Source of the DNA: Megascapheus bottae
Lineage: Eukaryota > Chordata > Mammalia > Rodentia > Geomyidae
Direction of reading: 5' to 3'
DNA: 64,000 nucleotides
Assembly (NCBI GenBank): GCA_024803745.1
Contig: JANJXV010000190.1
Span: 765,001 to 829,000 of the forward strand
Shown here: piece after piece, positions 12,701-27,419 of the stretch
Position numbering within the stretch: position 1 is the first letter of the stretch
Layout of the letters: every line of letters starts with the position of its first letter
Notes under the pieces: model-generated
Databases searched by the model: none
What the model saw: only the letters and a program-made list of their open reading frames with translations
What the model was told of the DNA's origin: nothing
Made by a program: the position numbers and the translations under genes

Positions 12701-13380
12701 GGAAGAGATGGGGCCTGTGGCTGCGACAGCCTGGGTGTTGGCCGCCTCGGAGGGGAGGCCCCTGCACACCCACTGTCCAGCTCCACCCTGGCAGGACTGG
12801 CACCTGTTCCACGCGTGGGCTCCCGAGACCCCACTGCTGCCTACCGGTGTGTGGCTGGAGAGCTGGACCGCCGCGTTGCAGCAGCTTCCGTCCCGGCAGG
12901 GCCCCTCGTGAAGCCCTGGGAGCACAGGAGTGGAGGAGCCCCCACTGTCCCGAGGTGACCGACTGCACATGGCCTGACATGGTCAGGCGCCTCTGACCTG
13001 GACCCAAGCAGGCTGCAGACCCACGATGCCTGGAGTGCGTGAAGACAGAGCTGCAGCCGCAGCTTGTGCAGTGGCGGTGGTGGCCACACCCTCAGAGACC
13101 TCAGGACGGAAGCTCCCCGCTCCCGGGCCGTGGCCCTGACTGAGGGCTCGGGGCCCGCGGGGCTACCTGAGGGGCCGCACAGGGCAGCGGGCAGCCGTGT
13201 GGCTCCTCAGGGCGCACTGGCAGGAGGGAAGGGCTAGCGTCGGTACAGATGCGGCTACACTGGCCGATCACGGCTGTGTGAAGGAAAGCCGAGCATTCGG
13301 GGCCCTTTTCTGCGCCGCCCCAGCCCGCTCCCTCTCCCCGGGCAGCGTCGCTCTACGCTCCGGTTCTGAGTTCATTTAGC
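9721..13380. other. Intergenic, no gene recognised
   Basis: Mostly unique GC-rich DNA with short poly-C tracts near 10296 and 10350. No exon-like segment with splice sites and conserved protein was recognised on either strand. Confidence 0.5.
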
Positions 13381-13540
13381 CTTGACACGAGCATCTGTTT
13401 CCATCTCCCTTGACACGAGCATCTGTTTCCATCTCCCTTGTCGGATTCACTTAGCACAATACTGTCCAAGTTCATCCAGGCTGCCACAAATGACAAGGTG
13501 TCTTCCTTTTCGGGGGTTGGGTAATATTCCACTTCCTCAC
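13381..13540 (-). mobile_element. LINE-1 ORF2 C-terminal relic with internal 30-bp duplication
   Basis: The minus-strand translation contains VEYYPTPEKEDTLSFVAAW then MNLDSIVLSES. This resembles the C-terminal end of LINE-1 ORF2 (MEYYAA..., FVGTWMKLE..., ILSKLS...). It is a short, old fragment. At 13381-13440 a 30-bp unit (ttgacacgagcatctgtttc...) is duplicated in tandem. Confidence 0.7.
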
Positions 13541-14102
13541 GCCTGCCCTCAGCCCAGCGAGCCACAGCCCTCTAGGCTCCGCTGTGGTGAGCAGGCGGGG
13601 AAGCGCCTCTCTCCTTTGGACATAGGCTAGCCATGGGCCACAGGGCTACTCAGTATTTCCAGCCTTACCACTGCGTCCCATCCTCCTGTGACAGGAAGAC
13701 TGCCGTCCTCCCCGAGGCCCGCGGGCCTCCGCCAGCCTCACCCGGGCCCCAGGAGGAGCGTGGGGACAGGGCCCGCCCCGGGGAGGACCCTGTGTGCCCT
13801 GGGCGCCACCCCCGTGGACGGAGCCTGGCCGGGGCCCAGGCCCCCAGCCACGCCACTTGAGATGAATCTGTGGAAGCAGGGGATGCGCACACAGCCGCCC
13901 GCAGCCAAGCAGCGAGGAGCCACCCGTGTTCACCTAACAGAAGCAGAGGAGGCTCCAGAGCGGCCAATTACCAGAGCAGCAGAGCTGCAAGCCGGGCAGG
14001 GCTCAGGCTCACTCCCTGGACAGCCTCCATGAGGCCCGTCCCTCCTTCCGATGGCTTCTCCTCTAAGTACACAGTCCCAGGAAGAGAAATCGCACGCTGG
14101 GG

Positions 14103-14106
<4 letters not shown>

Positions 14107-14149
<43 letters not shown>
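14107..14149. repeat. (TG)n microsatellite
   Basis: An uninterrupted TG dinucleotide run of about 20 units, about 290 bp beyond the ADGRD1 polyadenylation signal. Confidence 0.97.
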
Positions 14150-14169
14150 ATCTTCAGACTCCCACAGAG

Positions 14170-14272
14170 CAGGGCAGAGGGCAGGGGGGCAGGGGGGCAG
14201 GGCAGGGGCAGAGGGCAGGGGGCAGGGGCTGGGACAGGAACAGAGGGCAGAGGCAGGCAGGGGAGGGCAGCC
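14170..14272. repeat. GGCAGGG-rich purine tract
   Basis: An imperfect repeat of ggcaggg and gcagagg words, about 100 bp, almost free of pyrimidines other than C in GC steps. Confidence 0.88.
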
Positions 14273-14419
14273 CCCCCCAACACACAGCTTCCTCCCCAGG
14301 CCTGCTCCCCCACCTGGCGGGTCCCAAGGTCGGGAAGTGCTGCTGCGTGACCCCCCGGGATTTGCCCCCACAGGCCCCGCTCACCTCTCCCTGGCAGCAG
14401 ACCGGGAATGCCACTCTGC

Positions 14420-15609
14420 ACTTAAGGCTGTAAGGCTTTATTTCACAGAAGTCACAGCACATTTTCACTCCTACGCGGTGGCATCCCTCGTCTCTCCTGG
14501 GCTATGAAGTGCTCTAAACACACCATTCTTTCCAATTTCTTACATGGGACCAAATTGGGTATAGATAACAAATGGTTGCAGAAGCCAAAATCCACAGCCT
14601 ATAAATAAAGTGTACACGTTCATCCAGCAACAAGAGGCGCTCAGACACACGCAGCAGGTCGTGGCTGGAACACCACGGAAAACGGCCCCGTGCTCCACTC
14701 CTTCCACAGGAGCCCATCTGGGCTGGGGTACAGTGTCTGACTTCTGGGTGCTGAGGTGACGCGCATCTACGTGCTGAGCAGGCCACGGGGCTGCAGGGAG
14801 GGGGGGCACCCCCACGGGAGAGGCACATTCAGACCAGAGCTAGACCAAGAGAAAGCCACCTCACAGCCACGCTGCTCCTGTGACCTGCGCCCTAGGGAGG
14901 GGACCCTGGCCCGGAGCAGACTGCCTCCCCGTGAAAGCCTGGCTCGGCTCCCTCCCAGCAGGGCAGACACACAAAATGCGGAAGCACAGCCAAGGCGGGA
15001 CAGGAGGGGCTTGAGGGCAGCTCAGGTCACAGTTTACGACTCTGCGGTCTCAAAGCTGGAGTCGACTTAGAGGAGTGCAAGTCACAGACACTTTGAGGGC
15101 ACTGCCGAGGCCTTCCCGCCTCCCGGGCCAGTCTGAACCATCCACGAACAGGCCACCCGCCCTGCCTGTCACCACGCGGCAGTGGGCAGGCTCCCGGAGC
15201 AGGCGCTGTCTACGGGGCACGGAACCGTGTGTGCCACCCCGTTGTGGGCTTGGCCTGTCACGCAGGACACATCTCCACGTGGTGAGGCAGAGGCTGTCGG
15301 GTGTGGGAGTGCAGCAGGGTGGGGCCCGGAGTCTGGGCAGGAGGGGCAGGCCGTCCCCCGCACGCTGGCCTTCCTGCGTCAGCGCGTGTTGACAGGGAGG
15401 CTCACGCTGGGCACCCGCTGTCCACGGTGGACACTGGCTCTCTGCACAGGCAGGCCACGGTGGGGGCGGTGACCCCAGACCCAGGCAGCAGGGAGGGAGG
15501 GACCCTGAGCACAGGGTCTGCGCGGCTGCACTCTGTGGAGGAGTGTGAGGAAATGCGCTGCACCGCTGTGCGTGGAGGAGCCGCCCTGCGGCCTGGCTGA
15601 GGCTCCCGC
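14420..15609 (-). other. ADGRD1: ADGRD1 3' UTR (probable)
   Basis: This sequence follows the stop codon and reaches the first AATAAA on the minus strand. It is about 1.2 kb. It is GC-rich near the stop and more AT-rich over its distal ~200 nt (14430-14620), where it resembles a conserved UTR end. No open reading frame of note continues through it. The cleavage point is inferred to lie 10-25 nt past the signal, near 14420. The extent is a prediction without transcript support. Confidence 0.6.
14437..14442 (-). terminator. ADGRD1: Polyadenylation signal AATAAA for ADGRD1
   Basis: On the minus strand the sequence reads GTGAAATAAAGCC here. I saw no other AATAAA between the stop codon at 15610 and this point. 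Confidence 0.6.
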
Positions 15610-15711
15610 TCACACGGCAGACAGAGACAGGTCCACGCGGTGTGCAGAGTGGCTGCTCTTATCCCAGGGATCCAGCCTGGTGGAGGCTGCGCCTGGCCGT
15701 GTCCCATGGAT
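15610..15711 (-). CDS. ADGRD1: ADGRD1 exon e16: C-terminal tail and stop
   Basis: This terminal coding segment is 102 nt: 33 codons plus TGA at 15610-15612. It encodes [20 protein letters not shown] and then [13 protein letters not shown]. Human ends [11 protein letters not shown], so this copy has an extra Leu-Ser from an in-frame duplication of CTGTCT. The final Ser-Ala-Val still fits a class I PDZ-binding motif. The acceptor is cctgtgctttgcag before ATCCATGG. The exon continues left into the 3' UTR. Confidence 0.96.
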   Translation of the reverse strand: MHGTRPGAASTRLDPWDKSSHSAHRVDLSLSAV

Positions 15712-15844
15712 CTGCAAAGCACAGGGGAGGAGGCTGAAGGCTGCTCCCAAGAAAACCAACCTCGATTCCACGAGGGCTAGGACGCTGTGTGCAGATCCTA
15801 CCCGATGAGGCAAAGATGGAGAGTCTTGTGAGGCCCTGCAACCT

Positions 15845-16306
15845 CCCTGAGCACCAGAGGACACGGACAAGGGTGTCCACGAGAGCCTGAGCACCAGAGG
15901 ACACGGACAAGGGCCCACGAGAGCCTGAGCACCAGAGGACACGGACAAGGGCGTCCACGAGAGCCTGAGCACCAGAGGACACGGACAAGGGCGTCCACGA
16001 GAGCTTGAGCACCAGAGGACACGGACAAGGGCGTCCACGAGAGCCTGAGCACCAGAGGACACGGACAAGGGCGTCCACGAGAGCCTGAGCACCAGAGGAC
16101 ACGGACAAGGGCCCACGAGAGCCTGAGCACCAGGGGACACGGACAAGGGCCCACGAGAGCCTGAGCACCAGAGGACACGGACAAGGGTGTCCACAAGAGC
16201 ATGAGCACCAGAGGACACGGACAAGGGCCCGCGAGAGCCTGAGCACCAGAGGACACAGACAAAGGCGTCCACAAGAGCCTGAACACCAGAGGACACGAGT
16301 GTCCTG
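15845..16306. repeat. 38-40 bp minisatellite in last ADGRD1 intron, 12 copies
   Basis: The landmark gcaccagaggacac recurs at about 15851, 15891, 15929, 15969, 16009, 16049 and onward to about 16282, 38 or 40 bp apart. The 2-bp difference comes from gcgtccacga versus gcccacga. It fills over half of the 863-nt intron between e15 and e16 and ends ~130 nt before the e16 acceptor. Confidence 0.96.
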
Positions 16307-16574
16307 CACACAGAGTGCCCTTCCGGTCCTTCCTGGCTCTGAGCATGGTGCATTCACTTGGACTTTCCTCACAGGCCCTGCCACAGCGACGGACAGTGGC
16401 AGGCTCCATGAACCACCTGCAGCCCACGCACACCCGAGGCTGGGCGCTCCACGGCCGAGCTGCTGCAGGACGGAGCCACACCGGCAGCCCTAAGGTCTAC
16501 GGGGAAGGTGCGGGCATGCAGGGCCCACGAGCAAGCGGAAAGGGAGCAGTGGTGGCGTGCGGCACACCACTTAC

Positions 16575-16667
16575 CACGTCTGAGCTGAAGGGCTTCGTGG
16601 TGCCACTGCGGGCGGAGCTGCTTGTGAGGGACCAGACCTTGGCTTTGTGCTGGAAGGCGGCTCTCAC
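16575..16667 (-). CDS. ADGRD1: ADGRD1 exon e15: cytoplasmic tail
   Basis: This 93-nt phase-0 exon encodes [20 protein letters not shown] and then [11 protein letters not shown]. It matches [20 protein letters not shown] of human and KPFSSD of mouse. It is the membrane-proximal tail, Ser/Thr-rich and a likely phosphorylation region by analogy with other GPCR tails. The acceptor is ctgcctccaaag before GTGAG and the donor is GACGTG before gtaagt. Confidence 0.95.
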
Positions 16668-16865
16668 CTTTGGAGGCAGAAGGAAAGGGCTGTGAGAGGA
16701 GCTGCAGATGCTGAAGGTGCTGGGAACTTGCCAGATGTGATCCCAGGACAGGATGGAGAAACAGGAAATCCGAGCTCCGGGGACGATGTCCCTAGGGAGA
16801 CGGTGTCCACCCTCTGCCTTTCAGAAAGGAAACAGTGCTGCAGCGCCCGGGGAGGGGAGACGTAC

Positions 16866-16907
16866 CTCCGAATTGAGAAGGCAGTGGAAGAGGAAGATGA
16901 AGAAGCC
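16866..16907 (-). CDS. ADGRD1: ADGRD1 exon e14: 42-nt small exon, end of helix 7
   Basis: This in-frame 42-nt exon encodes 14 residues, GFFIFLFHCLLNSE, matching human GLFIFLFHCLLNSE. It forms the end of helix 7 and the start of helix 8. The acceptor is cttcctccag before GGCTTC and the donor is TCGGAG before gtacgt. Both junctions are phase 0, so skipping it would keep the frame but remove part of helix 7. Only 198 nt separate it from e15. Confidence 0.95.
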
Positions 16908-17541
16908 CTGGAGGAAGGGGAGAAATGGCATTAGACACACTTGTGTTCAGCCTCAGGCTCTCAGAGTAGAAGGGCAGCTTGCTGCCATGAGGCCGCCGTG
17001 GATCCTAACTTGAATCCAGCCCAGCTTCCGCCCCGCTGGGCTGGAGATGCTGCCTCATTGAGGCACGGACACAGGAGACTCCGTGGTGGAGGTGGGACGC
17101 TCAGGACACCAGTGTTCTGCCTAGTGGAGTCTCACCACCTATCGTGGCCTCCCCTCCTCCCACAGCTGAGACTGCTGACCAGGCACTGGCCTTCTGGAGA
17201 AGGGCCTATGTCATGGAGAAAGAAAATGGAAAGGAGCAGTGGGGAGGGGGGAGGGGGCACGGAGTGTGTCAGGGCTCGAAGGGCTGGCCTGTCCCTAAGC
17301 ACCAGTCTCCTGCCCTTTCGGGAGCCCCCCTTCAGGCGGGTGCACCTCCCACAGGGGTGCCCGGGGGGAACCCCTGTGCTCCCCAGGGACAGGCAGCCAG
17401 AGGGAACAGCTTATCACCCAGGGGAGCATTCTGCCAGACACTCAGCCTTCATCCCCTGGGGGCCGGGGTGGCAGGTGGAGGAGGTGAAGATGGCTTCCCG
17501 CCTGCCTCTGGGGAACCTGCTCTCCACACCCATGTCCCCTA

Positions 17542-20487
<2,946 letters not shown>

Positions 20488-20579
20488 TTGAAGGCACTGG
20501 GGTCCCCGGGCGTCTTGTAGTTGTCAGCGCTGATCTGAGAAATAACCCTGGTGACCGCGATGAGGATGCCCACGTTGAC
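20488..20579 (-). CDS. ADGRD1: ADGRD1 exon e12: helix 5 end and intracellular loop 3
   Basis: This 92-nt exon (30 codons + 2) encodes [20 protein letters not shown] and then [10 protein letters not shown]. It covers the cytoplasmic end of helix 5 and intracellular loop 3, which contacts G protein. It differs from human only at a few sites (NVGI for NIGI, TPG for IHG). The acceptor is ctccctgcag and the donor is TTCAA before gtaagc. AA joins G of e13 to give the conserved Lys before LTAKAV. Confidence 0.96.
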
Positions 20580-23500
20580 CTGCAGGGAGGACGGCAGGAA
20601 AGCGCGGTTGTGGCACTGTCTGGCAGGGCCAGACCCAGGCCCAGCTCCCTGTGGGGCTGTAGTCTTAGCAAGGGCAGGGCCTCTGCCAGGGGCCCAGCAG
20701 GGTCCACGGGAAGCCACTGGCTGCAAAGACCCCATTCAGCCCTGCACCAGCTCGGCTGCCCGTCTATCTCCAGTCCAGGCGGCTAAGATCCAGGCCTGGC
20801 TGAAGCTCCTCGGCAGACACTGCCTTGGCCAGAGCCGGGGCCTGGCCCCCACCCCACCAACCCGCTCTCACGCAGGGCCCACTGATTTTCCACTCCCCAT
20901 CTTCCTCCTGGCTCCCATAAACCAGCAGGAGCCTCTAGTTAAGGCCTTCATAGCGAGGCACTTCACGCTGGGCTGAGGCCCTGGCCTCTGCCGGTTGTTT
21001 CATGTGACCCGAAGCCAGCACCTCGTCCTGTCCAGCCTCCCGCTTACCCTACGGGGGAAGCGAGCAGACACTCCCTATCACTTCCTGTGTGCTTTGTCTT
21101 CCCGGCCAGCTCAGTTCTGCTCTGCTCCCCGTGGGGTGCAGTCCCGTGAGGGCAACCCCGAAGCTGCCCCAGGGCAAGGAGGGCGGAAGGCTGACGCCAG
21201 CACAGCACTTCATGCGGAGCTGGGCGGGGCACTGATGGGCACAGTGACAAGAAAGCCCCGCTGGCCTAGCTGCCTCCTCCCTCCCGGGGGGGTCAGGTCT
21301 CATGGGGAGCTGTGGTGGCGTGGGGCGGGAGCGGGGCTCTGGAGGCCCGGCTGAGCCTGCTCAGGTGCAGGGGAGCGGGGCATCCTATGGCGATGCAGCC
21401 AGAGCAGGCCCTGTACCCGACTCTGGTCCCTGAGTCTCCGCCTGGCACCCCGCGACTTGCTCTGATGGCGGACATCCAAGAACCAATTCAGGGGCTGCGT
21501 TTCAGAAGGAATGAGGGAGGCGCCCCACCGGCACCCAGGGGGTGGTGACCTCTGGGGACGCTGGGCCAGGCACATTCTCCATCTGGCCTGGGGCTGCCCG
21601 GAAGCTTGTCTACCAGAGTCCTCCCAGGACACAGACGTGTGTGAGTATGCGCATGCACAGAGCCCATGGCGCGTCTACCTGCGTCTGTATCTCTATTTCA
21701 GGGCTCTGTATGCAGGAATCTGTGTCTACAGGGCGGTATGGTATCCGGGTAGCCGTGTGCGCTCACACGGCTGTGTCTGTCTTTGGGTCTCTACCTGTGC
21801 CTATGCTCCTGCAACTGTGTCTGCCTCTAGCTATCTGTCCAGCTCTGTTTTTATCTGTACCTATCACTATAGGTCAGCATCTAGATGCAATGTTGTCTTC
21901 TCTGTGTGACGCCTCTCTGTGTGTCTATCCATACCGGAGCTGTGTCTGTACCTTCTGCATGTACACATTTCCTATGCTCATGTTCATGAATGTCTCCATT
22001 TCTGTGGGAATGTCATAGGTTGTGCCTGTGACTCTGCATCCACCGTGTGTGTGCGCCCACCTGTCCTTGCTCTAGGTGTCAGTATCTGTGCGCAGCGTGG
22101 TGGCTTCGCTGAGATGAGTGTTTTTGAGTCAGGGAAGACCCCTTTCTTCCCTGGAGGGGAGGCACCATTGTTGAGAACACAGGGAGAGGGAGGGCTGTGC
22201 CAGCAGAATCCAGGCTATGGACTGAAACTTCACGCTGAAGCCCTCCCTCACAGACTCAGAAGGTGACTGCACTTGCAGTGGGGTCTTTAAAGAAGTGATC
22301 GTACCAAAAAGGAGACTATTAAGATTGGCACTAATCAAACAGGACTGGCGGCCACACAGAGGGAGCGCATGCATGGACACAGGGAGCTGTCTGGGTGCCC
22401 CCACCCCAGCCACTGACGAGCCAAGGACAGAGGCCTCGGGAGAAACCAGCCTGCCACCTTCCACACAGTGAGGAGTAGATTCCTTCACTGAAGCACTTTG
22501 TCATGGCAGCCTGAGCAGATTCAGATCACGGGGACACACTAGCTCCACAGGCTGGGACTGAGAAGCCAGGCTGGGTGTGTCCGCAGTCAGGTGGGGGTCT
22601 GGCTCTCACAGCAGGAGGTCCAGGCGCCTGCAACGTGGGTCTCCGGGGCACAGGGATGCCAGCTAGCTCAACAGTGGTGTTGGCTTCCACTTTCTAACAC
22701 CGTTTTAGGTTAAAGCTGTGTGAGCAGCACGGGACTCTTACGATGTGCCTGCTGTGAACTGTCTTCTTCAAACCCTCTCTTCTCACGAGGAGCCCCTGGA
22801 GGGAGCCCGGCCCACATTCTCTAGAGCACCCACAGAGCTCTTACTCAAATGGGGTCAGTTCATGCTGTGTGCATGTGGAGGGCAGCAGGCAGAGACCCCG
22901 GGTGAGCAGGCACAGGCCCAGCCTCTGAAGAGGTGGACAGGGTGCCACCCGGCAGCCAGCACAAGCCTCACACACCGCTGGACCCTGCACAGCTCCCTCA
23001 AGGTTTTCTGACAAGGGCCAGGTAGTGAACATCGTGAACACTGTCAGCTCTGGAGCTCAGTCACGACTGCAGTGCTCACCGGGGCTGTGTCTGAGGGCAG
23101 CTGCCTTAGCTTACTGACGCCTGAGGCTGCAACAACAGCAAGGACCATAGCCCTCGTCCTCAGTGCTGTCCCCCCTCCTCCTCCTCCTCCTCCACCACCA
23201 TGACCCTCACCCTCAGTGCTGTCCCTCCTCCTCCTCCTCCTTTCCCTCCTCCTCCACCACCACCACCACGGCCCTCGCCCTCAGCGCCCTCCCTCTGGAT
23301 GCCCTTCAGCCGAGAAGGCTGGTGTGGCACAGGGGCACCTGAGCAGAATCTCCATGGAGAAGGCACAAGGGAGCCCCTCGGCATCTCTCCTGCAGTGGCT
23401 GGGTACAGGGCCAGGAGCTGGGAACTGCTGGGGAAGGGCAGGCTCGACGAGAGCCTTGTGAAGCACAGCGTGGAGGGAGGCAGAGGGAGGTAAGCCCCGT

Positions 23501-23961
23501 GCCATCCTGGACGCTCCTCCTTCATTTGCTGCGGTGAGGTCAGATGTGCCATCAGGGCTGGGAGCACAGTCCCCGGCCACCACCAGGCAGGGCATGCGAC
23601 AAACAGCCAGGACGTGGAAGGTCGTGTGTCTGGAGGTGCCTCCTTCAGCACCCATTAGTGCTGGTTCCTCTGAGTGTCTGGACTTCGTCAATGGTCAAGG
23701 GGCAGAACGGGGCATCCAAGAACCCAGGCTGTGCCTCCATCAGGACAACAAATGTCTTTGGTACTGGTATCCAGGACAGCTCGAGCCCTTCCTCTGAGAA
23801 CTCACACAGCCACCATCAGGAAAAGCCATGGGGGAGGAGAGGACTCCTGCTGTGGACCTCCCCGCTTCCTCGAATGTCAGCGCCCCCTTGCAGGGCCTGG
23901 CACAAAAACACAGCACGTGGAGCCCCGTCCCACCAGCCCACTCTCGTCCATGGAGACCTAC
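20580..23961 (-). other. ADGRD1: ADGRD1 intron e11-e12
   Basis: A 3.38-kb intron. At about 21640-22060 there is a degenerate low-complexity stretch on tgtgtctgtatctc-type words. At 23165-23275 there is a CTC/CAC-rich double repeat. The rest is unique, with no gene. Confidence 0.6.
23165..23275. repeat. (CTC)n/(CAC)n compound repeat
   Basis: Two related copies of a block made of cctcctcctcc followed by caccaccat/caccacg and ccctc-ccctcag. Each copy is about 55 bp. Confidence 0.88.
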
Positions 23962-24028
23962 CACGATGACCAGCAAGGCAGGGCCCACAAAGGCCCAGAT
24001 AGCCCCGGTCCCCAGCGTCAGCCAGCAG
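23962..24028 (-). CDS. ADGRD1: ADGRD1 exon e11: extracellular loop 2 and helix 5
   Basis: This 67-nt exon (1 + 22 codons) encodes [20 protein letters not shown] followed by Ile-Val. The CW pair is the hallmark of extracellular loop 2. Its Cys pairs with the helix-3 Cys in e9, and both are present. [15 protein letters not shown] is helix 5, as in mouse. The acceptor is ttccctccacag before CTGCTGG and the donor is ATCGTG before gtaggt. Confidence 0.96.
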
Positions 24029-25114
24029 CTGTGGAGGGAAGAGAAGAGTCCTATCAGCGGCCTCACCTGCCACCCTGTGGGCTTTTTCCAGAGTCCCTGG
24101 GGCCCAGGCAGACAACAGCAGTGACCCGGCTGAGAATCTTTTTCTGGTCACTGTTCTCCACATAAAAGCAATCTCTCACAGGATTTCCCAGAACTGCATG
24201 TCCGGTCAGCATCCTTTGACAGTGCTGCCAAAACCCAGAGTTGGTTTTCCTCGTAGCACCAAAATAAATATAGGCTTGCCAGGATTAGAGCTACCACTGC
24301 TATCCTCCATGACGGCTCCTGGGAGACGAGGCCCTGGCCCCGCCCCGCCCCGGGGGCTGCTGGGCAGACACTGTACTGAATGGTCCCAACCAACAGGAAA
24401 GGTCCAGCCCATCTGGCACTTTCTCTGGCACCTGACACACAGGGTCCAGGATGCCAGCTTCTTCCTGGCTTTGAGATATGTGGCAGGAACTCACGCAAGA
24501 CAGCTCCCTTGGGCTCTGTGGCCTTCTGTTTCCCTGGAACCATGTAGGATTCTGTCTTTCCACACCCATAGCACAGCCTAGGATCCTGGGCCCCCAGGCC
24601 ACCTTTCAGACTCAACACTGTGCTCTCTCTTCCAACCTCCAGCCACAGTGGACCAGATTCCCTCTTCTGACTAACTTGCCCCTACCCACCTGGGGCAAGT
24701 GTATTCACTGGCTATGTCGTGTTCACTCAGATGTAATTTAGTAGGCACTAGCTACATACTGTTGCACTTGCTACCTACCCAGGAGAGGCCTCTAGAATCT
24801 CAAACTTGGGCTCTCCGAGTGCCCAGACCTGTAAGTCCGGGCATGAAGAAGTTCCAGTAGGAATTCCCACCAGCCACGCTCTATTCTTGGGACACCGTGA
24901 CACCCGTACTGCTAGTCCCCAGAGCACAGATGAAATTGTTTTTCCCTACCTCTGGCCCAGGCCTTTCTCACTGTCAAGACCCGGGGCAGCCCCCAGGTGC
25001 ATGCTGGACACCTGGACGCACATGTGTAGATGAGGGTTACGGGAATGCCTGCCTCCCGCCACCCTTCCCTCCACGGCTGGCAACACAGCGCACTCAGAGC
25101 ACAGGCGCACTTAC

Positions 25115-25181
25115 TTGTTGCTCCTCCCATAGCTGTCCATGGCCGAGGACATTGAGACGATGCAGATGAGCAGAGGGGACC
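25115..25181 (-). CDS. ADGRD1: ADGRD1 exon e10: helix 4
   Basis: This 67-nt exon (2 + 21 codons + 2) encodes SPLLICIVSMSSAMDSYGRS followed by Asn, matching human FPLLICIISLSFAMDSYGTS. This is helix 4 and the start of extracellular loop 2. The acceptor is gtctctgcag before GGTCCCC. The donor is CAACAA before gtaagt. The opening GG completes the Gly begun by the last base of e9, which confirms that e9 uses its own donor in the reference splice. AA at the end joins C of e11 to give Asn. Confidence 0.95.
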
Positions 25182-27034
25182 CTGCAGAGACAGAGGCAGA
25201 CACCTGATGTGAGAACTGTGGATATGGGTTTCGACACAGAGCCTCCCCTGCCCTGAAGGAACTCAGCCGAGATCTAAACAGGGACCACCCCTGTCCTCAC
25301 CTGCCTACATCCTAGACGAGGGTATGCAAGGGTCTTGGTCCAGGTGGGACCTGACTGGGCCATGGCTCTCAGCCAGGCCTAGCAGGGCCCCTGGGGGCTT
25401 GGACAAGTGGCTGTGGACATTTGTCTATGGTCGTGGGCATGTGCTGCAGACAGCTGGTATGGAGAGGCCAAGGGTTCTACCCCGCCCTGCCCATGCGAGC
25501 CACACCTGCCCAATCCAGTCCTCAGTCTCTGGCTACAGGAATCAACTATGGGCACCTGACCTCAATACACCGGTGAGACTTAGCCAGCAACTTCCTTAAG
25601 AATGCCAAAAAGGAAGAGCTGTCCTGCTGCCTGGCTCCCGGGATGGTGAGGGGGTTTGGGGGATGAGAGGCTCCGTGCAGCCCATCCTGGCACCACAGCA
25701 GTGGGAAAGTGGGCGAGGCAGGAAATCAAGGAGGGCCACTCTTACCTCACCTAGCAAGCCTCAGGATGAAACCATACCTGACCCCCACACCCTGGCCTGT
25801 TGCGCTGCACGAGCTGTCAAGTTCCTTTTCACCTAAGCCAGTTTGAGTTGTATTTCTGAAACTTAAAACTGACTGTGACTAATTAAAGGTGTTTCTTGTT
25901 TTATAGAGCCATGTCACACTTCCAGGGAGGCGATGGCGGAAGGGAGGTCTAACAAGGTAGAAAAACATCTAAGACCAGCAATTCCCAGAGCTCTGTCTTG
26001 CTACAGAGAAAGGATTCTGAGGTCAAACTGCTTTTGAGTCTCTGGCCTGACCCAGAGTGAACTAGTCTTTAATCTCCCTTTGAAGCTCGGAGGATTTATA
26101 CGTGAAAGCAGCTATGAATCTACACAGGGAAAGGCACTGCGTGCAAGGCCGCCCCTGACGTTTGTTCTGGACACGCGCCGTCCACTTCCACCCCACAGCT
26201 GAACTCGAGGCAGATCCCTAGTGAATGTGATTTGTTCCCGGCTGCTCTGGTAGCGCAGCGCCCTGCCTGGGGGGCTGGACTGGTGCCCTGCCCCCAGCTC
26301 TGTGCCCCTGCAGGGCTGAAGTAGAGATGGGAAGGCCCAGCTCTCTCCCTTGCCTCTGAGCCCCACCAAAGCGGTTGTGTATGAAAAGCTCTCCTAAGAC
26401 AAGCTGCACCGCTGGTTTCTGGAGTGGCTGGAGGGTGCACGCGCTGGGAATGCGGCTCTGAGCATCAGAGCTGGGTGGCCTGGGTCCAGAGGGTGCACAG
26501 GACAGGCTGTCCCCACTGCATCTCCATGCTGCAGCTCCCAGTTTCCCCGGGGAGGGCGGCCAGGCAGGGTGAGCTGCGGGGCTCTGCCTGAAGCATGGCC
26601 TCCCGTGCCGGGTCAGCCTCCAGCCCTTGATTAATGGCTGAGGTGGAGAGAGCGCTGCTGCCTGCAGAGTCTTTACTTAGGCCTGCAGCCAGCCTAGCCC
26701 GGTCGGGATGAAGGATGCCTTTTACAGGCTCTTGACGAAATTAATTAAGGGAAAGCGACGGGATGATGGATGGAGGCTGCGGGTGAGCAGAACTGCCTGT
26801 GCTCTATTTGTGGAGTTCTGCGTCAGGCTGCGGCCCGAGCCCTGCGGGCGCTGCGCGGGTCACAATCGGTGTCACACAGAGCCTGCGGTGCTGCGAAGGT
26901 CAGGGGGCCTGGACTCCTCGTTTTTCAAAAGAGCACTGCAATTTTACGTAAAGGCACTCAATTTTTAAACCCTGGAAAATAATTACTTTTTCCAACATTG
27001 TATAGATCAAATCAAATGTCCCACCATCTCCCCC

Positions 27035-27035
<1 letters not shown>

Positions 27036-27099
<64 letters not shown>
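27036..27099. repeat. (CT)n microsatellite
   Basis: About 31 uninterrupted CT units; on the ADGRD1 sense strand this is a GA run. Confidence 0.97.
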
Positions 27100-27103
<4 letters not shown>

Positions 27104-27419
27104 GCCAAAACACATTCTCATGCGCTCACACTCACAGAGAGGCTCAACCCACGGCTGCCCTCTTGCTAATCACAGCCCCATGAAGCCCTAGACTGTAACA
27201 CTGACAAACGACGTGGTTGATCTTGTTGTCCTCTAAATTGTTCCTACGTGAGGTCAGCGGTCACAGGAAGAAGTAATACCACTCTCTGAAGAGCCTGGGG
27301 ACTGAAGGGGCTGGTCACACTGGAATTGGAACTGTTCCCAGAGGCTGGGGACAGCAGTGGACAACCCAGGCTGGTGTCTAATAGGTGCAAATGCACATGG
27401 ACACCCAACAAGAGCCGGG

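Larger units (their letters stand above)
13541..14419. other. Intergenic, just beyond the ADGRD1 3' end
   Basis: Unique sequence apart from the (TG)n and GGCAGGG tracts at its right end. No gene seen. Confidence 0.5.

Noticed and set aside
14600..14612. ATAAATAAAG in the plus sense as a polyadenylation signal
   Set aside because: It is on the wrong strand for ADGRD1 and no plus-strand gene ends here.
15845..16306. CRISPR-like regular repeats
   Set aside because: Units are directly adjacent with no unique spacers, in a mammalian intron. The same holds for the other arrays.
15610..16353. Minus-strand 247-codon frame that includes the ADGRD1 tail
   Set aside because: Only the part left of 15711 is exon. 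The rest reads through the acceptor and the intronic minisatellite.
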